In this document: positions 28,101-36,356 of the stretch, in pieces | How the letters are laid out: each line of letters starts with the position of its first letter | How positions within the stretch are numbered: the stretch's first letter is position 1 | Assembly: GCA_963805645.1 (NCBI GenBank) | Contig: CAWDVA010000007.1 | Span: 743,539 to 807,538 of the forward strand | Direction of reading: 5' to 3' | DNA: 64,000 bases | Origin: CAVXEH01 sp963805645 | GTDB lineage: Bacteria; Chloroflexota; Limnocylindria; QHBO01 | The notes under the pieces: generated by a model | The model's input: the letters and a program-made list of their open reading frames with translations, nothing else | Databases searched by the model: none | Told to the model about the DNA's origin: nothing | Position numbers and translations under genes: made by a program

Positions 28101-28250
28101 GCCGAGCTCGGCACCGTGGTGATCGGCGGGCTGCTCAGCTCCACCTTCCTGACGCTGATCGTCGTCCCGGCGGCCTACAACCTGGTGTGGGGGCGGTCGA
28201 GGAAGACCCAGGCGGTGCCAGCGGTGCCCGGGGAGGGCGCGGCGAGCTGA
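25137..28250 (+). CDS. RND superfamily efflux transporter (HAE1/AcrB-like)
   Basis: 1,037 residues, the normal RND length, with a first helix at the N-terminus, two large extracytoplasmic loops and two blocks of helices. Visible landmarks are PDISFPVATVLAPYPGAAAD in the first porter loop, GGLAVAVGRVVDDSIVVLEN (the helix-4 Asp pair of the proton relay) and LIGFLMLIGIVVTNAIVLLD. No adaptor or outer-membrane channel gene is adjacent, as with SwrC/YerP-type pumps of monoderm bacteria. It overlaps its MarR regulator by 4 bp, so expression is probably substrate-inducible. Confidence 0.92.
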   Translation: MTWISRAAVNRRTVTLLLAAALFGGGIVAWSNLKQELLPDISFPVATVLAPYPGAAADDVSTQVTGPIERVVQSVSGIEQVRSTAANSIGFVTAQFTYGTNVDDAVASMEKAIGTLSLPQGVSPTVNALNINQAPVVIGSISSATSSLSELSRVATTQVIPELEGIAGVANVTVTGGLSDRVTITLNPPALARHGIGYQQVAAALGAANVTIPAGQLTTGTEAVPVTVVGQIGSVDELRQVVVGVDQSGPTPVPVRLGDVAEVASGQAASTGYGLLNGRAALGLSVSKTVSANTVEVASAITAKLDEIAKSSTADLSVDIVSNQADFILESRDGLLREGGLGALFAILTIFAFLFSLRSTFVAALSIPLSLLIALVLMQFTGVTINIMTLGGLAVAVGRVVDDSIVVLENIYRHRAMGEDRLAAALHGPSEVAAAITSSTLTTVAVFLPLGFAGGLVSQFFLPFALTVTFALLGSLVVALTVIPVLGFFFVRAPREAVDPSGEPRRSLWVRMYDPTIRFVLHSRRRSAAIVGAALVLFAASLAIVPLLPTQFINSGSEKILTASISPPAGTTSQAVRDRAAEADQILRADGEVRVVQATVPAEGDAGFATLIAAQQGRAANSATLIIRLDPSANLAAATIRLQQALAPLNADGWNSVVQQSNGPGGGGTVQLVVSGPNADTVESATRTVSQKLGDVDGLGTITSDLVAAAPQIVVRVDPVRAAAVGISPAQVGGIVRGILTPTNLTSLEPADGGPTQAVVLRFDPAAVGSVAALRQLSVGPGVTLGDVADVSQQEVRATITRIDAAPAATVSGEITSEDTGAVSAAVSRALDDLESSGSLPAGVSVEIGGVSQQQAEAFGGLFTAMGVAVVLVYVMLVLTFNSLVTPFIILFSLPLATVGAFPLLLLTGRAIGVSALIGFLMLIGIVVTNAIVLLDLVERHRGEGLPVREALIRGGHTRVRPILMTAIATMLALVPLAAGFNQGSIIAAELGTVVIGGLLSSTFLTLIVVPAAYNLVWGRSRKTQAVPAVPGEGAAS

Positions 28251-28302
28251 CCGGAGTCCGGGGGCGACGTCCGGGCGCCGGCCCGGTAGACTTCAGCACC
28301 GC

Positions 28303-29235
28303 ATGTCCCTCATCAGCGCCCAGACCCTGACCCACCGCTATCCCGGAGATGTGCTCGCCCTCGACTCGCTGACGCTCGAGGTGGAGCCGGGGATCATCGG
28401 CCTGGTCGGCGCAAACGGCGCGGGCAAGAGCACCTTCCTCAAGATCCTGCTCGGCCTGCTGGATCCGACGAGCGGCGACGCCTCCGTCCTGGGCTTCGAC
28501 GTTCGGCGGGAGGGAACCCGGATCCGGGCCCTGGTCGGCTACATGCCGGAGCACGACTGCCTGCCTCCCGACCTGTCCGGCACCGAGTTCGTCACGCACA
28601 TGGGCCGGATGTCCGGGCTGCCCGCCTCGGCGGCCCGGGAGCGGGCGGCGGACGTCCTGCGCCACGTGGGCCTCTACGAGGAGCGCTACCGGCCGATTGG
28701 CGGCTACTCCACGGGCATGAAGCAACGCGTGAAGCTGGCCCAGGCGCTCGTCCACGACCCCAAGCTGCTCCTCCTCGACGAACCGACGAACGGCCTCGAC
28801 CCCGCCGGCCGCGACGAGATGCTGCAGCTGATCCGTCGGACCGGCACGGAGTTCGGCATCGCGACGCTGGTGGCGAGCCATCTGCTGGGCGAGATCGAGC
28901 GGGTCTGCACCTTCCTGCTGGCCATCGACGCGGGCCGCCTCCTGCGAGCCGCCCCCATCGCCACCTTCACCGAGCGGACCGGCACGCTCGCGGTGGAGGT
29001 GGAGGACGGCGCCGAGGCGCTCGCCGGCCGCCTCTCGAGCGCGGGACTGCGCGCGGCCGCCAGCGGCCGCATCGTCCTGGTCGAGGCAACCGACGGGCAG
29101 CCATTCGACACCGTGCGGGACGCGATCGACGAGCTGGGCCTGGCCCTGGTCCGCCTCGAGCAGCGCCGCCACCGCCTCGAGGACCTCTTCCGCGACGAGG
29201 CGAGTCCCGAGGAGGCGAGTGATGACGCCGCCTGA
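28303..29235 (+). CDS. ABC transporter ATP-binding protein 1 (ABC-2 type)
   Basis: 310 residues. Walker A is GANGAGKSTFLKIL, the signature YSTGMKQRVKLAQAL, Walker B LLLLDEPTNGLD, and the H-loop ASHLLGE. A C-terminal regulatory segment (GTLAVEVEDGAEALAGRL) is of the type found in ABC-2 exporters. TAGACT (28287-28292) lies 10 nt before the ATG. It begins a five-gene run in which the next two genes overlap or nearly overlap. It pairs with the permease just downstream; the exported molecule is unknown. Confidence 0.9.
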   Translation: MSLISAQTLTHRYPGDVLALDSLTLEVEPGIIGLVGANGAGKSTFLKILLGLLDPTSGDASVLGFDVRREGTRIRALVGYMPEHDCLPPDLSGTEFVTHMGRMSGLPASAARERAADVLRHVGLYEERYRPIGGYSTGMKQRVKLAQALVHDPKLLLLDEPTNGLDPAGRDEMLQLIRRTGTEFGIATLVASHLLGEIERVCTFLLAIDAGRLLRAAPIATFTERTGTLAVEVEDGAEALAGRLSSAGLRAAASGRIVLVEATDGQPFDTVRDAIDELGLALVRLEQRRHRLEDLFRDEASPEEASDDAA

Positions 29236-30145
29236 GCCGATGGCGGCCGGTCCGGCCCCCGGCGCGCCGGATGCGAACGCCGGCGCCATCTACGACATCG
29301 GCTACCGCGGCTACGACGGCCCCCGGCTGGGACGGCAGGCCGCGGTGTGGGCGCTCTTCATCGCCAGCCTGCGCGCCGCCTTCGGCCTGGGGCGCAGCGG
29401 CCGGGCCAAGATCGTGCCGTTCGGCGCGCTCGGCTTCGCCTCGCTCCCGGCCGTGGTCCAGAGCGCCATCCTCGCCACGGCCGGCCCGGTCGCGTCACGA
29501 GTGGGACCCGGCATCACCTACGACAACTACCTGTGGTCGTCGGGCATCCTGGCGGTCATCTTCCTCGCCGCCCAGGCGCCCGAGCTGCTCGGCAGCGACC
29601 TGCGCAACCGCGTCCTCACCCTCTACTTCTCCCACGCGCTCGAGCGGATCGACTACGCGATGGCCAAGCTGGCGGCCATGGTCGTGGGCCTCCTGATCGT
29701 CACCGTCTTCCCCTTGCTGATCCTGTTCCTGGGGCAGACGTTCGCGGCCGCCGACCTCTTCGCCGGCTTCCGCGACCAGCTCGGCTACCTGCCCGAGATC
29801 GTCGGAAGCGGGCTGGTGTACGCGCTCCTGCTCGCCACTGTCGGGATGGCGATCTCGGCGTTCACTCCGCGGCGTGCCTACGCCACCGCGGCAATCGTGG
29901 CGGTCTTCCTGGTGGGCCAGGCGCTGCAGGCCCTGCTCCGCCAGGCGGGTACGGGCGACTGGTCGCTGCTGCTGGCGATCAACGCAATCGCCGAAGGCGT
30001 CCGGTACAGCGTCTTCGGGGGAGCCGCAAACGGACCCGTGGCCGGCGCCGACCTGCCGTCGTTCGCGTACCTTGTGACGGCGGCCGCGGTGGTGATCGGT
30101 GGCGTGGGCATCTACACGTGGCGCTACCAGAGGATCCAGCCATGA
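29222..30145 (+). CDS. ABC-2 type permease 1
   Basis: 307 residues with six predicted membrane helices after a cytoplasmic N-terminus containing GAIYDIGYRGYDGPRLGRQA, a motif seen in ABC-2 permeases of Chloroflexi and actinobacteria. Helices include IVTVFPLLILFLGQTF and LVTAAAVVIGGVGIYTW. GGAGG (29211-29215) is 6 nt before the ATG at 29222, giving a 14-bp overlap with the ATPase gene. It forms the membrane part of transporter 1. Confidence 0.82.
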   Translation: MTPPEPMAAGPAPGAPDANAGAIYDIGYRGYDGPRLGRQAAVWALFIASLRAAFGLGRSGRAKIVPFGALGFASLPAVVQSAILATAGPVASRVGPGITYDNYLWSSGILAVIFLAAQAPELLGSDLRNRVLTLYFSHALERIDYAMAKLAAMVVGLLIVTVFPLLILFLGQTFAAADLFAGFRDQLGYLPEIVGSGLVYALLLATVGMAISAFTPRRAYATAAIVAVFLVGQALQALLRQAGTGDWSLLLAINAIAEGVRYSVFGGAANGPVAGADLPSFAYLVTAAAVVIGGVGIYTWRYQRIQP

Positions 30146-31077
30146 CCGGGAGGCCACCGGTCACCACGGTCCCCGTCGAGCTCGAGGCGGTGTCCCGCTG
30201 GTATGGCAACGTCGTGGCCGTCAACGAGATCACCTTCCGGCTGGAGGCCGGCGTCATCGGGCTCCTCGGACCGAACGGCGCGGGCAAGAGCACGCTCCTG
30301 CACCTGATCGCGGGATTCCTCGCGCCTTCGGCGGGCAGCGTCACGATCCATGGGCGCCCGGCCTTCGGGAATCCCTCGGTCTACGCCCGAATCGGGCTCG
30401 TTCCCGAGCGAGAGGCGCTGTACCCATTCCTTTCCGGCCGCGAGTTCGTGCTGGCCAATGCGCGGCTGCAGCACGTCGAAGACCCCGTGGCCGCCACCGC
30501 ACGGGCCATCGAGTCAGTCGACCTGGTGCAGAGCCAGGACCGCACCCTGGGGACCTACTCCAAGGGGATGCGCCAGCGCGCGAAGGTCGCCGCGGCGCTG
30601 GTCCACGATCCGGAGATCCTGCTCCTGGACGAGCCGTTCAACGGCATGGACCCACGCCAGCGGCTCCACACCATGGAGCTCCTCCGCCAGCTTGCCGCGG
30701 ATGGCCGCACCATCCTGTTCTCGAGCCACATCCTCGAGGAGGTGGAGCGTGTCGCCGACCGGGTCCTCGTCGTGATCGCCGGTCGGCTGGCCGCCTCCGG
30801 GGACTTCCGCGCCATCCGCCGCCTGATGACGGATCGGCCGCACACCTTCACGGTCCGGTCCTCGGACGACCGGCGCCTCGCCTCGGCGCTGCTCGACGAG
30901 CAGGCGGTGACCGGCCTGAGCCTAGACGACGGCCTCGTCACCGTGCGGTCCAGCGACTTCGGGGCCTTCACCCGGTCCGTGGCCGGCGCCGCCCGGCGGG
31001 CCGGCGTCACCCTCTTCGAGCTGCTGCCCACCGACGAGTCGCTCGAGTCGGTCTTCAGCTACCTGGTGCGCCGATGA
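30142..31077 (+). CDS. ABC transporter ATP-binding protein 2 (ABC-2 type)
   Basis: 311 residues with Walker A GPNGAGKSTLLHLI, signature YSKGMRQRAKVAAAL, Walker B LLLLDEPFNGMDP and H-loop SSHILEE. It is related to ATPase 1 of the same operon and probably arose by duplication of an ATPase-permease pair. ATG 30142 overlaps the stop of permease 1 (ATGA), and its stop overlaps permease 2 the same way. Confidence 0.9.
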   Translation: MTGRPPVTTVPVELEAVSRWYGNVVAVNEITFRLEAGVIGLLGPNGAGKSTLLHLIAGFLAPSAGSVTIHGRPAFGNPSVYARIGLVPEREALYPFLSGREFVLANARLQHVEDPVAATARAIESVDLVQSQDRTLGTYSKGMRQRAKVAAALVHDPEILLLDEPFNGMDPRQRLHTMELLRQLAADGRTILFSSHILEEVERVADRVLVVIAGRLAASGDFRAIRRLMTDRPHTFTVRSSDDRRLASALLDEQAVTGLSLDDGLVTVRSSDFGAFTRSVAGAARRAGVTLFELLPTDESLESVFSYLVRR

Positions 31078-31811
31078 TCCTCAACCCGGTCATTGCCTCG
31101 ATCACGGTGCGGCAGCTGCTCAGCCGTCGCCGCACGCTGCTCCTCGTCCTGCTGGGCGCCATCCTCCTCGTGGTGGCTCTCGTCAAGCGCCTCTCGGGGA
31201 CCGGCCCGGACCCGAACTTCACGGCCCACCTCCTCAGCGACATGGGGATCGCCGTGCTCATGCCCCTGGTGGCACTGATCTTCGGCACGGGCGCCATCGG
31301 CGCGGAGCTCGACGAGGGAACGGCGATCTACATCCTGGCCAAGCCCATCGCGCGAACGAGCGTGCTGGTGACCAAGCTGGTGGTCGCCATCGGCTGCAGC
31401 ATCCTGCTCACGAGCGTCCCGCTTCTCCTGGGCGGGCTCCTGGCGGGCGGTGACGGATCTCTGGGCCTGTCGCTGGGATTCGCGGCGGCGGGCGCCATCG
31501 GCTCGGCGATCTACTGCGCCGTCTTCGTGGCCCTCAGCCTGGTGACCGGGCGCGCCTTCATCTTCGGCCTGGCCTACGTCCTCGTCTGGGAGGGGTTCCT
31601 GGCCGGCCTCTTCGCGGGAACGCGCACGCTCTCGGTCCGCGAGCAGTCCCTGGCGTTCGCCCAGGCCATCGCCAACCCCCCGAGCGGCGTCTTCTCCGCG
31701 GAGCTGCCCATCGGGACGGCGATCGTGGTGGCCGTGGTGGTGTCGGTGATCGCGCTGGTGATCGCCGACCGCCGCATGCGCCGGGTCGAGATCGCCGGGG
31801 AGACCACCTAG
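31074..31811 (+). CDS. ABC-2 type permease 2
   Basis: 245 residues with six hydrophobic segments: an N-terminal helix after ITVRQLLSRRRTLLLVLLGA, then GIAVLMPLVALIFGTGAIGAE, the DEGTAIYILAKPIARTSVLV loop typical of ABC-2 permeases, and a final helix ending in a basic tail. It overlaps ATPase 2 by 4 bp and partners it. Its TAG is directly followed by the ATG of the esterase gene (TAGATG). Confidence 0.85.
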   Translation: MILNPVIASITVRQLLSRRRTLLLVLLGAILLVVALVKRLSGTGPDPNFTAHLLSDMGIAVLMPLVALIFGTGAIGAELDEGTAIYILAKPIARTSVLVTKLVVAIGCSILLTSVPLLLGGLLAGGDGSLGLSLGFAAAGAIGSAIYCAVFVALSLVTGRAFIFGLAYVLVWEGFLAGLFAGTRTLSVREQSLAFAQAIANPPSGVFSAELPIGTAIVVAVVVSVIALVIADRRMRRVEIAGETT

Positions 31812-32846
31812 ATGCGCCCCTGGTCGGAACCCATGGCCGGACGCCTCCACGAGCACGTGCTCGACAGCCAGGCCCTGACCGGCAACGCCCTTGGTGATCC
31901 GCACCGGCGCCCGGTGTGGGTCTGGACGCCGCCCGGCTACGAGGAGGAGCCGGAGCGCCGCTACCCGGTCATCTACCGCATCCAGGGCTTCACCGGCCAG
32001 ATCGACATGTGGCGCAACCGCCAGCCGTTCAAGCCGACCCCGGTGGAGGCGGCCGATGCGGCGTTTGTCCGCGGCGACGTGCCGCCAGTGCTCCTCGTCT
32101 ACGTGGACGCGTGGACCAGCCTGGGCGGCAGCCAGTTCCTCGACTCGCCCGGGACCGGCCGCTACCACACCTACCTGTGCGACGAGGTGGTGCCCTTCGT
32201 GGACGCCACGTACCGGACCCTCCCGTCGCGGGAGCACCGTGCCATCGCCGGCAAGAGCAGCGGCGGCTACGGCGCCATGGTCACCCCCATGCTGCGCCCG
32301 GACCTGTTCTCCGCCTTGGCCACTCACGCGGGCGACGCGCTGTTCGAGCACTGCTACCTGTCCGATGCGCGGTCCGCCACCCGGACCCTGCGCGACCGCT
32401 ACTCGGGGAGCATCGACCGATTCCTGGCCGCCTTCCGCGAGCACCCCGATCGCCTCGACCATCGCGACTGGGACATCCTGGACATCTACGCCATGGCGGC
32501 GGCCTACGCGGCCGATGCGGACGGGACGGTCAACCTGCCCTTCGACCTGCGCGACGGCCGCCTCCTTCCGGAGGTGTGGGAGCGGTTCCTGGCCTGGGAC
32601 CCGGTGCGGATGGTGGCCGCCCGCGCCGATGCGCTGCGCTCCATGCGCGCGATCTGGATCGACGCCGGCCGCTCGGATGACTACTTCCTGGACCTGGGTG
32701 CCGAGGCGTTCCGCGTGGAGCTCGAGCGCATCGGTGTGACCGAGCCGGTCGTCCACTTCGAGCTGTTCGAGGGAACGCACTCCGGGATCGACTGGCGCTA
32801 CCCCATGGCGATCGCCTGGCTGGCGCGTCGGGTCGCGCCCGCCTGA
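31812..32846 (+). CDS. Putative esterase (alpha/beta hydrolase, esterase D-like)
   Basis: 344 residues of the putative esterase family (IPR000801; FrmB/esterase D relatives). The nucleophile elbow is GKSSGGYGAMV, followed by a catalytic Asp region IDAGRSDDYFLDLG and catalytic His in EGTHSGIDWRYPM. No signal peptide, so it acts in the cytoplasm. It begins immediately after the second permease stop, making it the fifth gene of the ABC-2 operon. It might process the exported compound or protect against it; the substrate is unknown. Confidence 0.85.
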   Translation: MRPWSEPMAGRLHEHVLDSQALTGNALGDPHRRPVWVWTPPGYEEEPERRYPVIYRIQGFTGQIDMWRNRQPFKPTPVEAADAAFVRGDVPPVLLVYVDAWTSLGGSQFLDSPGTGRYHTYLCDEVVPFVDATYRTLPSREHRAIAGKSSGGYGAMVTPMLRPDLFSALATHAGDALFEHCYLSDARSATRTLRDRYSGSIDRFLAAFREHPDRLDHRDWDILDIYAMAAAYAADADGTVNLPFDLRDGRLLPEVWERFLAWDPVRMVAARADALRSMRAIWIDAGRSDDYFLDLGAEAFRVELERIGVTEPVVHFELFEGTHSGIDWRYPMAIAWLARRVAPA

Positions 32847-32849
32847 TCC

Positions 32850-32867
32850 GACGGCCGCGCGGCCGTC
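32850..32867. terminator. 18-bp perfect palindrome between convergent genes
   Basis: GACGGCCGCGCGGCCGTC is fully self-complementary and sits 3 bp after the esterase stop, running into the stop codon of the convergent VKOR-DsbA gene. Position between two converging genes suggests a bidirectional terminator. There is no T-run on either side, so it would not be a classic intrinsic terminator. Confidence 0.45.
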
Positions 32868-34005
32868 AGCCGCCGACGGCGGTCACGGCGGCCCGCAGCC
32901 CGTCGAGCGAGAGCGATCCGTTGTAGGGCTGTCCGTCGATGAAGATCGACGGGGTGCCGGGGAGCTGCAGCGAGCCGGCGGCGTCAGCATCGGCCTGGAC
33001 CGCCGCCCCGACGCTGGAGCTGTTGATGTCCGCCTGCCAGGTGGACACGTCCAGGCCCACGCCGGTCGCAAGGTTGGTGAAGTACTGCATGGCCTGGTCG
33101 TTTGACAGGTTCTCCCACGACGTCTGGGTGGTGAACAGGCTGTCGTGCATCGGCCAGAACTTGTCCTGGCGCTGGGCGGCGGCGGCGGCGCGCGCGGCGA
33201 GGACCGCGTTCTGGTGCTGCGGAAGCGGGAAGTAGCGGTAGACCAGGGTGATCGACCCATCGTCGACGAGCTGCTGGAGCTCAGGCGAGACGGCGGCGCA
33301 GGCCGGGCACTGGAAGTCGGAGAACTCCACCACCGTGACCGGGCCGCTCCCCTCGCGCGGGGCCGACTCGGGCGCCAGGCTGGCGCCGGAGGATGCCGTC
33401 GGGAGGTTCGTCGCGGCCTGGCCCAGGGCGTTCCCCAGCAGCAGGCCAACGACCAGAATCACCATCGCGGACGAGGCATACAGGGCGCTGCGCCGCAGCG
33501 AGGCACGCTGGCTGTCGATCTCGCGCGCCGCACGGCGCTGTGCGCGCCGGGAGCCTTCGGACCGGGCCGGGGGCTCCTCCTCGCCCGAGGTCCACACCCC
33601 GATTGCGCCGGCGAACAGAACCAGGCTCGCGGCGGCCTGGGCCAGGCACCAGGTGCAGAAGGAGTGGATGACAAATGCCTCGGCACCGGTGAGGAATGCC
33701 GAGACCCCGACGCCGACGACCCCGAGCAGCAGGAGCGCGGACCGCGACGGCAGGCCGAGGATGGGTGTGGGATCCACCGTGCGCCAGGCGGTCCAGGCCG
33801 CGACCAGGTAGAAGACCAGCCCGTAGAGCGGCATCGGGATGGAGAGCGGGTAGGCGAAGGCACTGAGGCGAACCTCGTCGCAGCCCGAGCCGGTCAGGCA
33901 GATGCCGCCGCTGCCGTTGACGTATTCGACGAGCAGGTATGCCGACACGCCGGCACCGATGATCGCGGCGACAAGCGCGACCTGCCGCCACGTGGAGCGC
34001 TGCAT
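32866..34005 (-). CDS. VKOR-DsbA fusion, disulfide-forming membrane protein
   Basis: 379 residues combining two redox partners. The N-terminal part (1-140) is a four-helix VKOR domain with loop cysteines Cys36 and Cys42 and the quinone-side CxxC CTWC (117-120). After a basic linker and one more helix (about 173-195) comes a DsbA-like thioredoxin domain with CPAC (233-236) and the cis-Pro segment LPGTPSIFIDGQPY. It should oxidise cysteines of exported proteins and pass electrons to quinone. Such fusions are known in actinobacteria and Chloroflexi-like bacteria. Confidence 0.92.
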   Translation of the reverse strand: MQRSTWRQVALVAAIIGAGVSAYLLVEYVNGSGGICLTGSGCDEVRLSAFAYPLSIPMPLYGLVFYLVAAWTAWRTVDPTPILGLPSRSALLLLGVVGVGVSAFLTGAEAFVIHSFCTWCLAQAAASLVLFAGAIGVWTSGEEEPPARSEGSRRAQRRAAREIDSQRASLRRSALYASSAMVILVVGLLLGNALGQAATNLPTASSGASLAPESAPREGSGPVTVVEFSDFQCPACAAVSPELQQLVDDGSITLVYRYFPLPQHQNAVLAARAAAAAQRQDKFWPMHDSLFTTQTSWENLSNDQAMQYFTNLATGVGLDVSTWQADINSSSVGAAVQADADAAGSLQLPGTPSIFIDGQPYNGSLSLDGLRAAVTAVGG

Positions 34006-34081
34006 GGGCGGAGCATGCCCGAGCGGCGCGGGGGCCGCAACCTGCCGAACGGCCCGCTCGCGCGGGCCCGGCGGCGCGACC

Positions 34082-34417
34082 TCAGGCCCGGGCCTGGAGC
34101 CGGACCAGGGTGTCGGAGCGGCGCCTGCTGCTGCCCCCTTCCGAGAGCCCTTCGAGTGCCCCGCCGTCCTGGTAGACGGCCCGCTTGAGGGTGCGCGATG
34201 AATGGAAGAGCACGAGGGGGTCGAGTCGCAGGCGTCCCGCGAAGTAGCTGCGGGTCCACTCGCGCCGCTGGGGATCGTCCTGGAACGTGAAGCGAGCCCG
34301 CCACGGCTCTGATCGGTCGACCTCCACCAGCTCCATTCCGAGCGACAGGAGCGTCGCGGCGAAGTAGAAATCGGCGGTGCTGTAGCGCGTTCGCCGTTCG
34401 GGTGCCTGGCTGGCCAT
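34082..34417 (-). CDS. Small DUF5659-like protein
   Basis: 111 residues. The segment YSTADFYFAATLLSLGMELV, then RARFTFQDD and a YFAGRLRLDPLVLFHSSRTLK block, matches my memory of DUF5659 domain proteins, short proteins of unknown function seen in Gram-positives and phages. The ATG at 34417 is preceded by GGGGAGGTGA at good spacing, so it is translated from a leadered message. No partner is evident; it lies between VKOR-DsbA and the lipoprotein gene on the same strand. Confidence 0.6.
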   Translation of the reverse strand: MASQAPERRTRYSTADFYFAATLLSLGMELVEVDRSEPWRARFTFQDDPQRREWTRSYFAGRLRLDPLVLFHSSRTLKRAVYQDGGALEGLSEGGSSRRRSDTLVRLQARA

Positions 34418-34514
34418 GGGACCGTTCACCTCCCCTGGTGAAGGCTGAAGGGAAAGGGGGACCGGCCGTCGGACTCCGGTCCCCCTCCGCATGTACCGGG
34501 GATCAGCTCTGCGG

Positions 34515-36221
34515 TCAGTGAGCGGCGATGCTCACCCACGCGTAGTAGTTGTCACCGGTGTTCTGGTTGTCCTGCGCGGTCGGCCGCAGGTTCAGGACCC
34601 ACGGCTTGACCACGGTGAAGCGCTGTCCGAAGCGGACGGGGATGATCGGGGCATCCGCCATGACCATCTCCTGCGCCTGGTTGTAGAGGGGGATCTGCTC
34701 ATCGAGCGACGACTTCAGGGCCGCCTGGGCGAGAAGGTCGTCCAGGTCATGGTTGCAGTAACCCATGTAGTTGTTCGCCGAGGTGCAGCTGAACAGGTCC
34801 GTCAGGAAGTTGTTCGGGTGCGGGTAGTCCGCGCCCCATCCGAGACGGAATATGCCGAAGGGGTCGGTGCCGAGGCGATCCAGGTAGGAGCCCCATTCGA
34901 GGCCGACGGCCTCGACCGAGATGCCGAACGCGTCGCGCCAGGCCTCGACCATGAAGTCGATCTTGTTCTCCCAGTTGGCGCCGGTGTTGTACCCGATCTG
35001 GATCTTCAGATCGCCCGGCTGCATGTTCAGCTCGGCCAGCGCCGCGTCGAAGTCGGCCTTGGCCTTCGCCTTGTCGAACGGGTAGAAGACCGTGTCCTGG
35101 TGACCCGGCATGCCGGGCGGCACCATGCTGTCGGCCACGACGCCGATCCCCGCGAAGGCGGTCGCCATCATGGTCTTCTTGTCGATCGCCTCGTTGAACG
35201 CCTGCCGGAGCTTCACGCTCTTGGTGAACGGGCTCTTGTCCTGCTTCACGTCGAAGCCGAAGTAGGTGATCGACAGGGTCGCGCCCGACACGACCTGCTG
35301 GCTGAGCGTCGGGTCGCTCTGGATGCGGGAGACCTCCTGGGACGGCACCAGCGCGGTGTCCTCCTCATCGGCCTCGTACGCGGCCAGCACCGCCGACGGG
35401 TCGGTGATCATGGTGTAGTCGATCTCGGCGATGGTCGGAGCGCCGACGCCGAGCGCCTCACCGATGGCGGGATTCCAGTTCGGATTGGGCTTGAGGACGA
35501 TCTTCGAGTTGTGCGTCCACTCCGTCATCACCATCGGACCCGACGACACGAAGTTCGCCGCCTCGGTGAAGTCGGGCTTGTCGACCCACGTCTTCTCCAG
35601 CGGCACGGTGCCGTACAGGGTCGCGATGTACACGAAGTAGGCCGCCGGGTGAGCCAGGGTCACGACGAACGTCTTGTCGTCGGGCGCAGCCACGCCGAAC
35701 TTGTCCAGCAGGGCGTCGATATCGGCATCCGTGGCCGTCGAGGTGTCGACCGCGAGCAGCTCGGAGCCGCCCTTGACGTCGGCCATGATGTAGCTGTAGC
35801 CCGCGGCGTTGCGCGGGTCGATCAGGCGCTTCCAGCTGAACACGAAGTCCCCCGCGACGATGGGGTCGCCGTTGGAGTACTTGATGTTGTCACGCAGGTG
35901 GAAGGTGATCGTCTGGCCATCCGCGCTGATGTCCCAGCTCTTCGCCAGCCAGGGGATGACGTTGAGCTGCTGGTCGTAGAAGACGAGCGTCGCCGTCGTC
36001 TGGCGCAGGACCGCGATCGAGGCGCTGTCGGTCGCCTGGGTCGGATCCTGGCTGGGCGGCTCGGTGCCGAGATCGGCGTGCATGACCTGGTCCGCCGCAA
36101 GCGGTGGCGTCGCCGAGGGCCCGGTGGATGCGCTTGGTCCTGGGCTCGTCGAGCTCCCCTGGCCGCCGCACGCGGCGAGCAGGAGCGCCAGGCTCAGCGC
36201 CATTCCCATGAGTCGTCTCAC
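34515..36221 (-). CDS. Peptide-binding lipoprotein (OppA-like, SBP_bac_5)
   Basis: About 568 residues. A lipoprotein signal peptide with lipobox LLLAAC is followed by a Ser/Thr/Pro linker and an SBP_bac_5 domain: HADLGTEPPSQDPTQATDSA, TITFHLRDNIKYSNGDPIVAGDF split by DFVFSWKRLIDPRNAAGYS, and RLGWGADYPHPNNFLTDLFS near the C-terminus. It should capture peptides outside the membrane for an Opp-type importer. No permease or ATPase genes of that class are nearby. The GTG at 36221 has AAAGGAG about 5 nt upstream. Divergent from an HTH regulator. Confidence 0.9.
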   Translation of the reverse strand: MRRLMGMALSLALLLAACGGQGSSTSPGPSASTGPSATPPLAADQVMHADLGTEPPSQDPTQATDSASIAVLRQTTATLVFYDQQLNVIPWLAKSWDISADGQTITFHLRDNIKYSNGDPIVAGDFVFSWKRLIDPRNAAGYSYIMADVKGGSELLAVDTSTATDADIDALLDKFGVAAPDDKTFVVTLAHPAAYFVYIATLYGTVPLEKTWVDKPDFTEAANFVSSGPMVMTEWTHNSKIVLKPNPNWNPAIGEALGVGAPTIAEIDYTMITDPSAVLAAYEADEEDTALVPSQEVSRIQSDPTLSQQVVSGATLSITYFGFDVKQDKSPFTKSVKLRQAFNEAIDKKTMMATAFAGIGVVADSMVPPGMPGHQDTVFYPFDKAKAKADFDAALAELNMQPGDLKIQIGYNTGANWENKIDFMVEAWRDAFGISVEAVGLEWGSYLDRLGTDPFGIFRLGWGADYPHPNNFLTDLFSCTSANNYMGYCNHDLDDLLAQAALKSSLDEQIPLYNQAQEMVMADAPIIPVRFGQRFTVVKPWVLNLRPTAQDNQNTGDNYYAWVSIAAH

Positions 36222-36297
36222 GGTTGCTCCTTTGAGTGCGTTCCGGTGAGTTGCTGGTTGTGGGCTCGCGCCCGGGTGCACCCCGTATGCCCATACC

Positions 36298-36354
36298 TAC
36301 CCATGGGTATCGTTCGAGGTTCAGTTCTATGACCAGAGGGCGAGATTTCTCGCC
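36298..36354. promoter_or_regulatory. Two palindromes in the lipoprotein/regulator divergent region
   Basis: TACCCATGGGTA (36298-36309) is a perfect 12-bp palindrome in the middle of the 135-bp gap. GGCGAGA (36339-36345) and TCTCGCC (36348-36354) form 7-bp arms with a 2-nt centre, ending 2 bp before the proposed regulator start. Both are candidate operators, the second for autoregulation by the adjacent HTH protein. No convincing -35/-10 pair was found in either direction. Confidence 0.45.
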
Positions 36355-36356
36355 AG

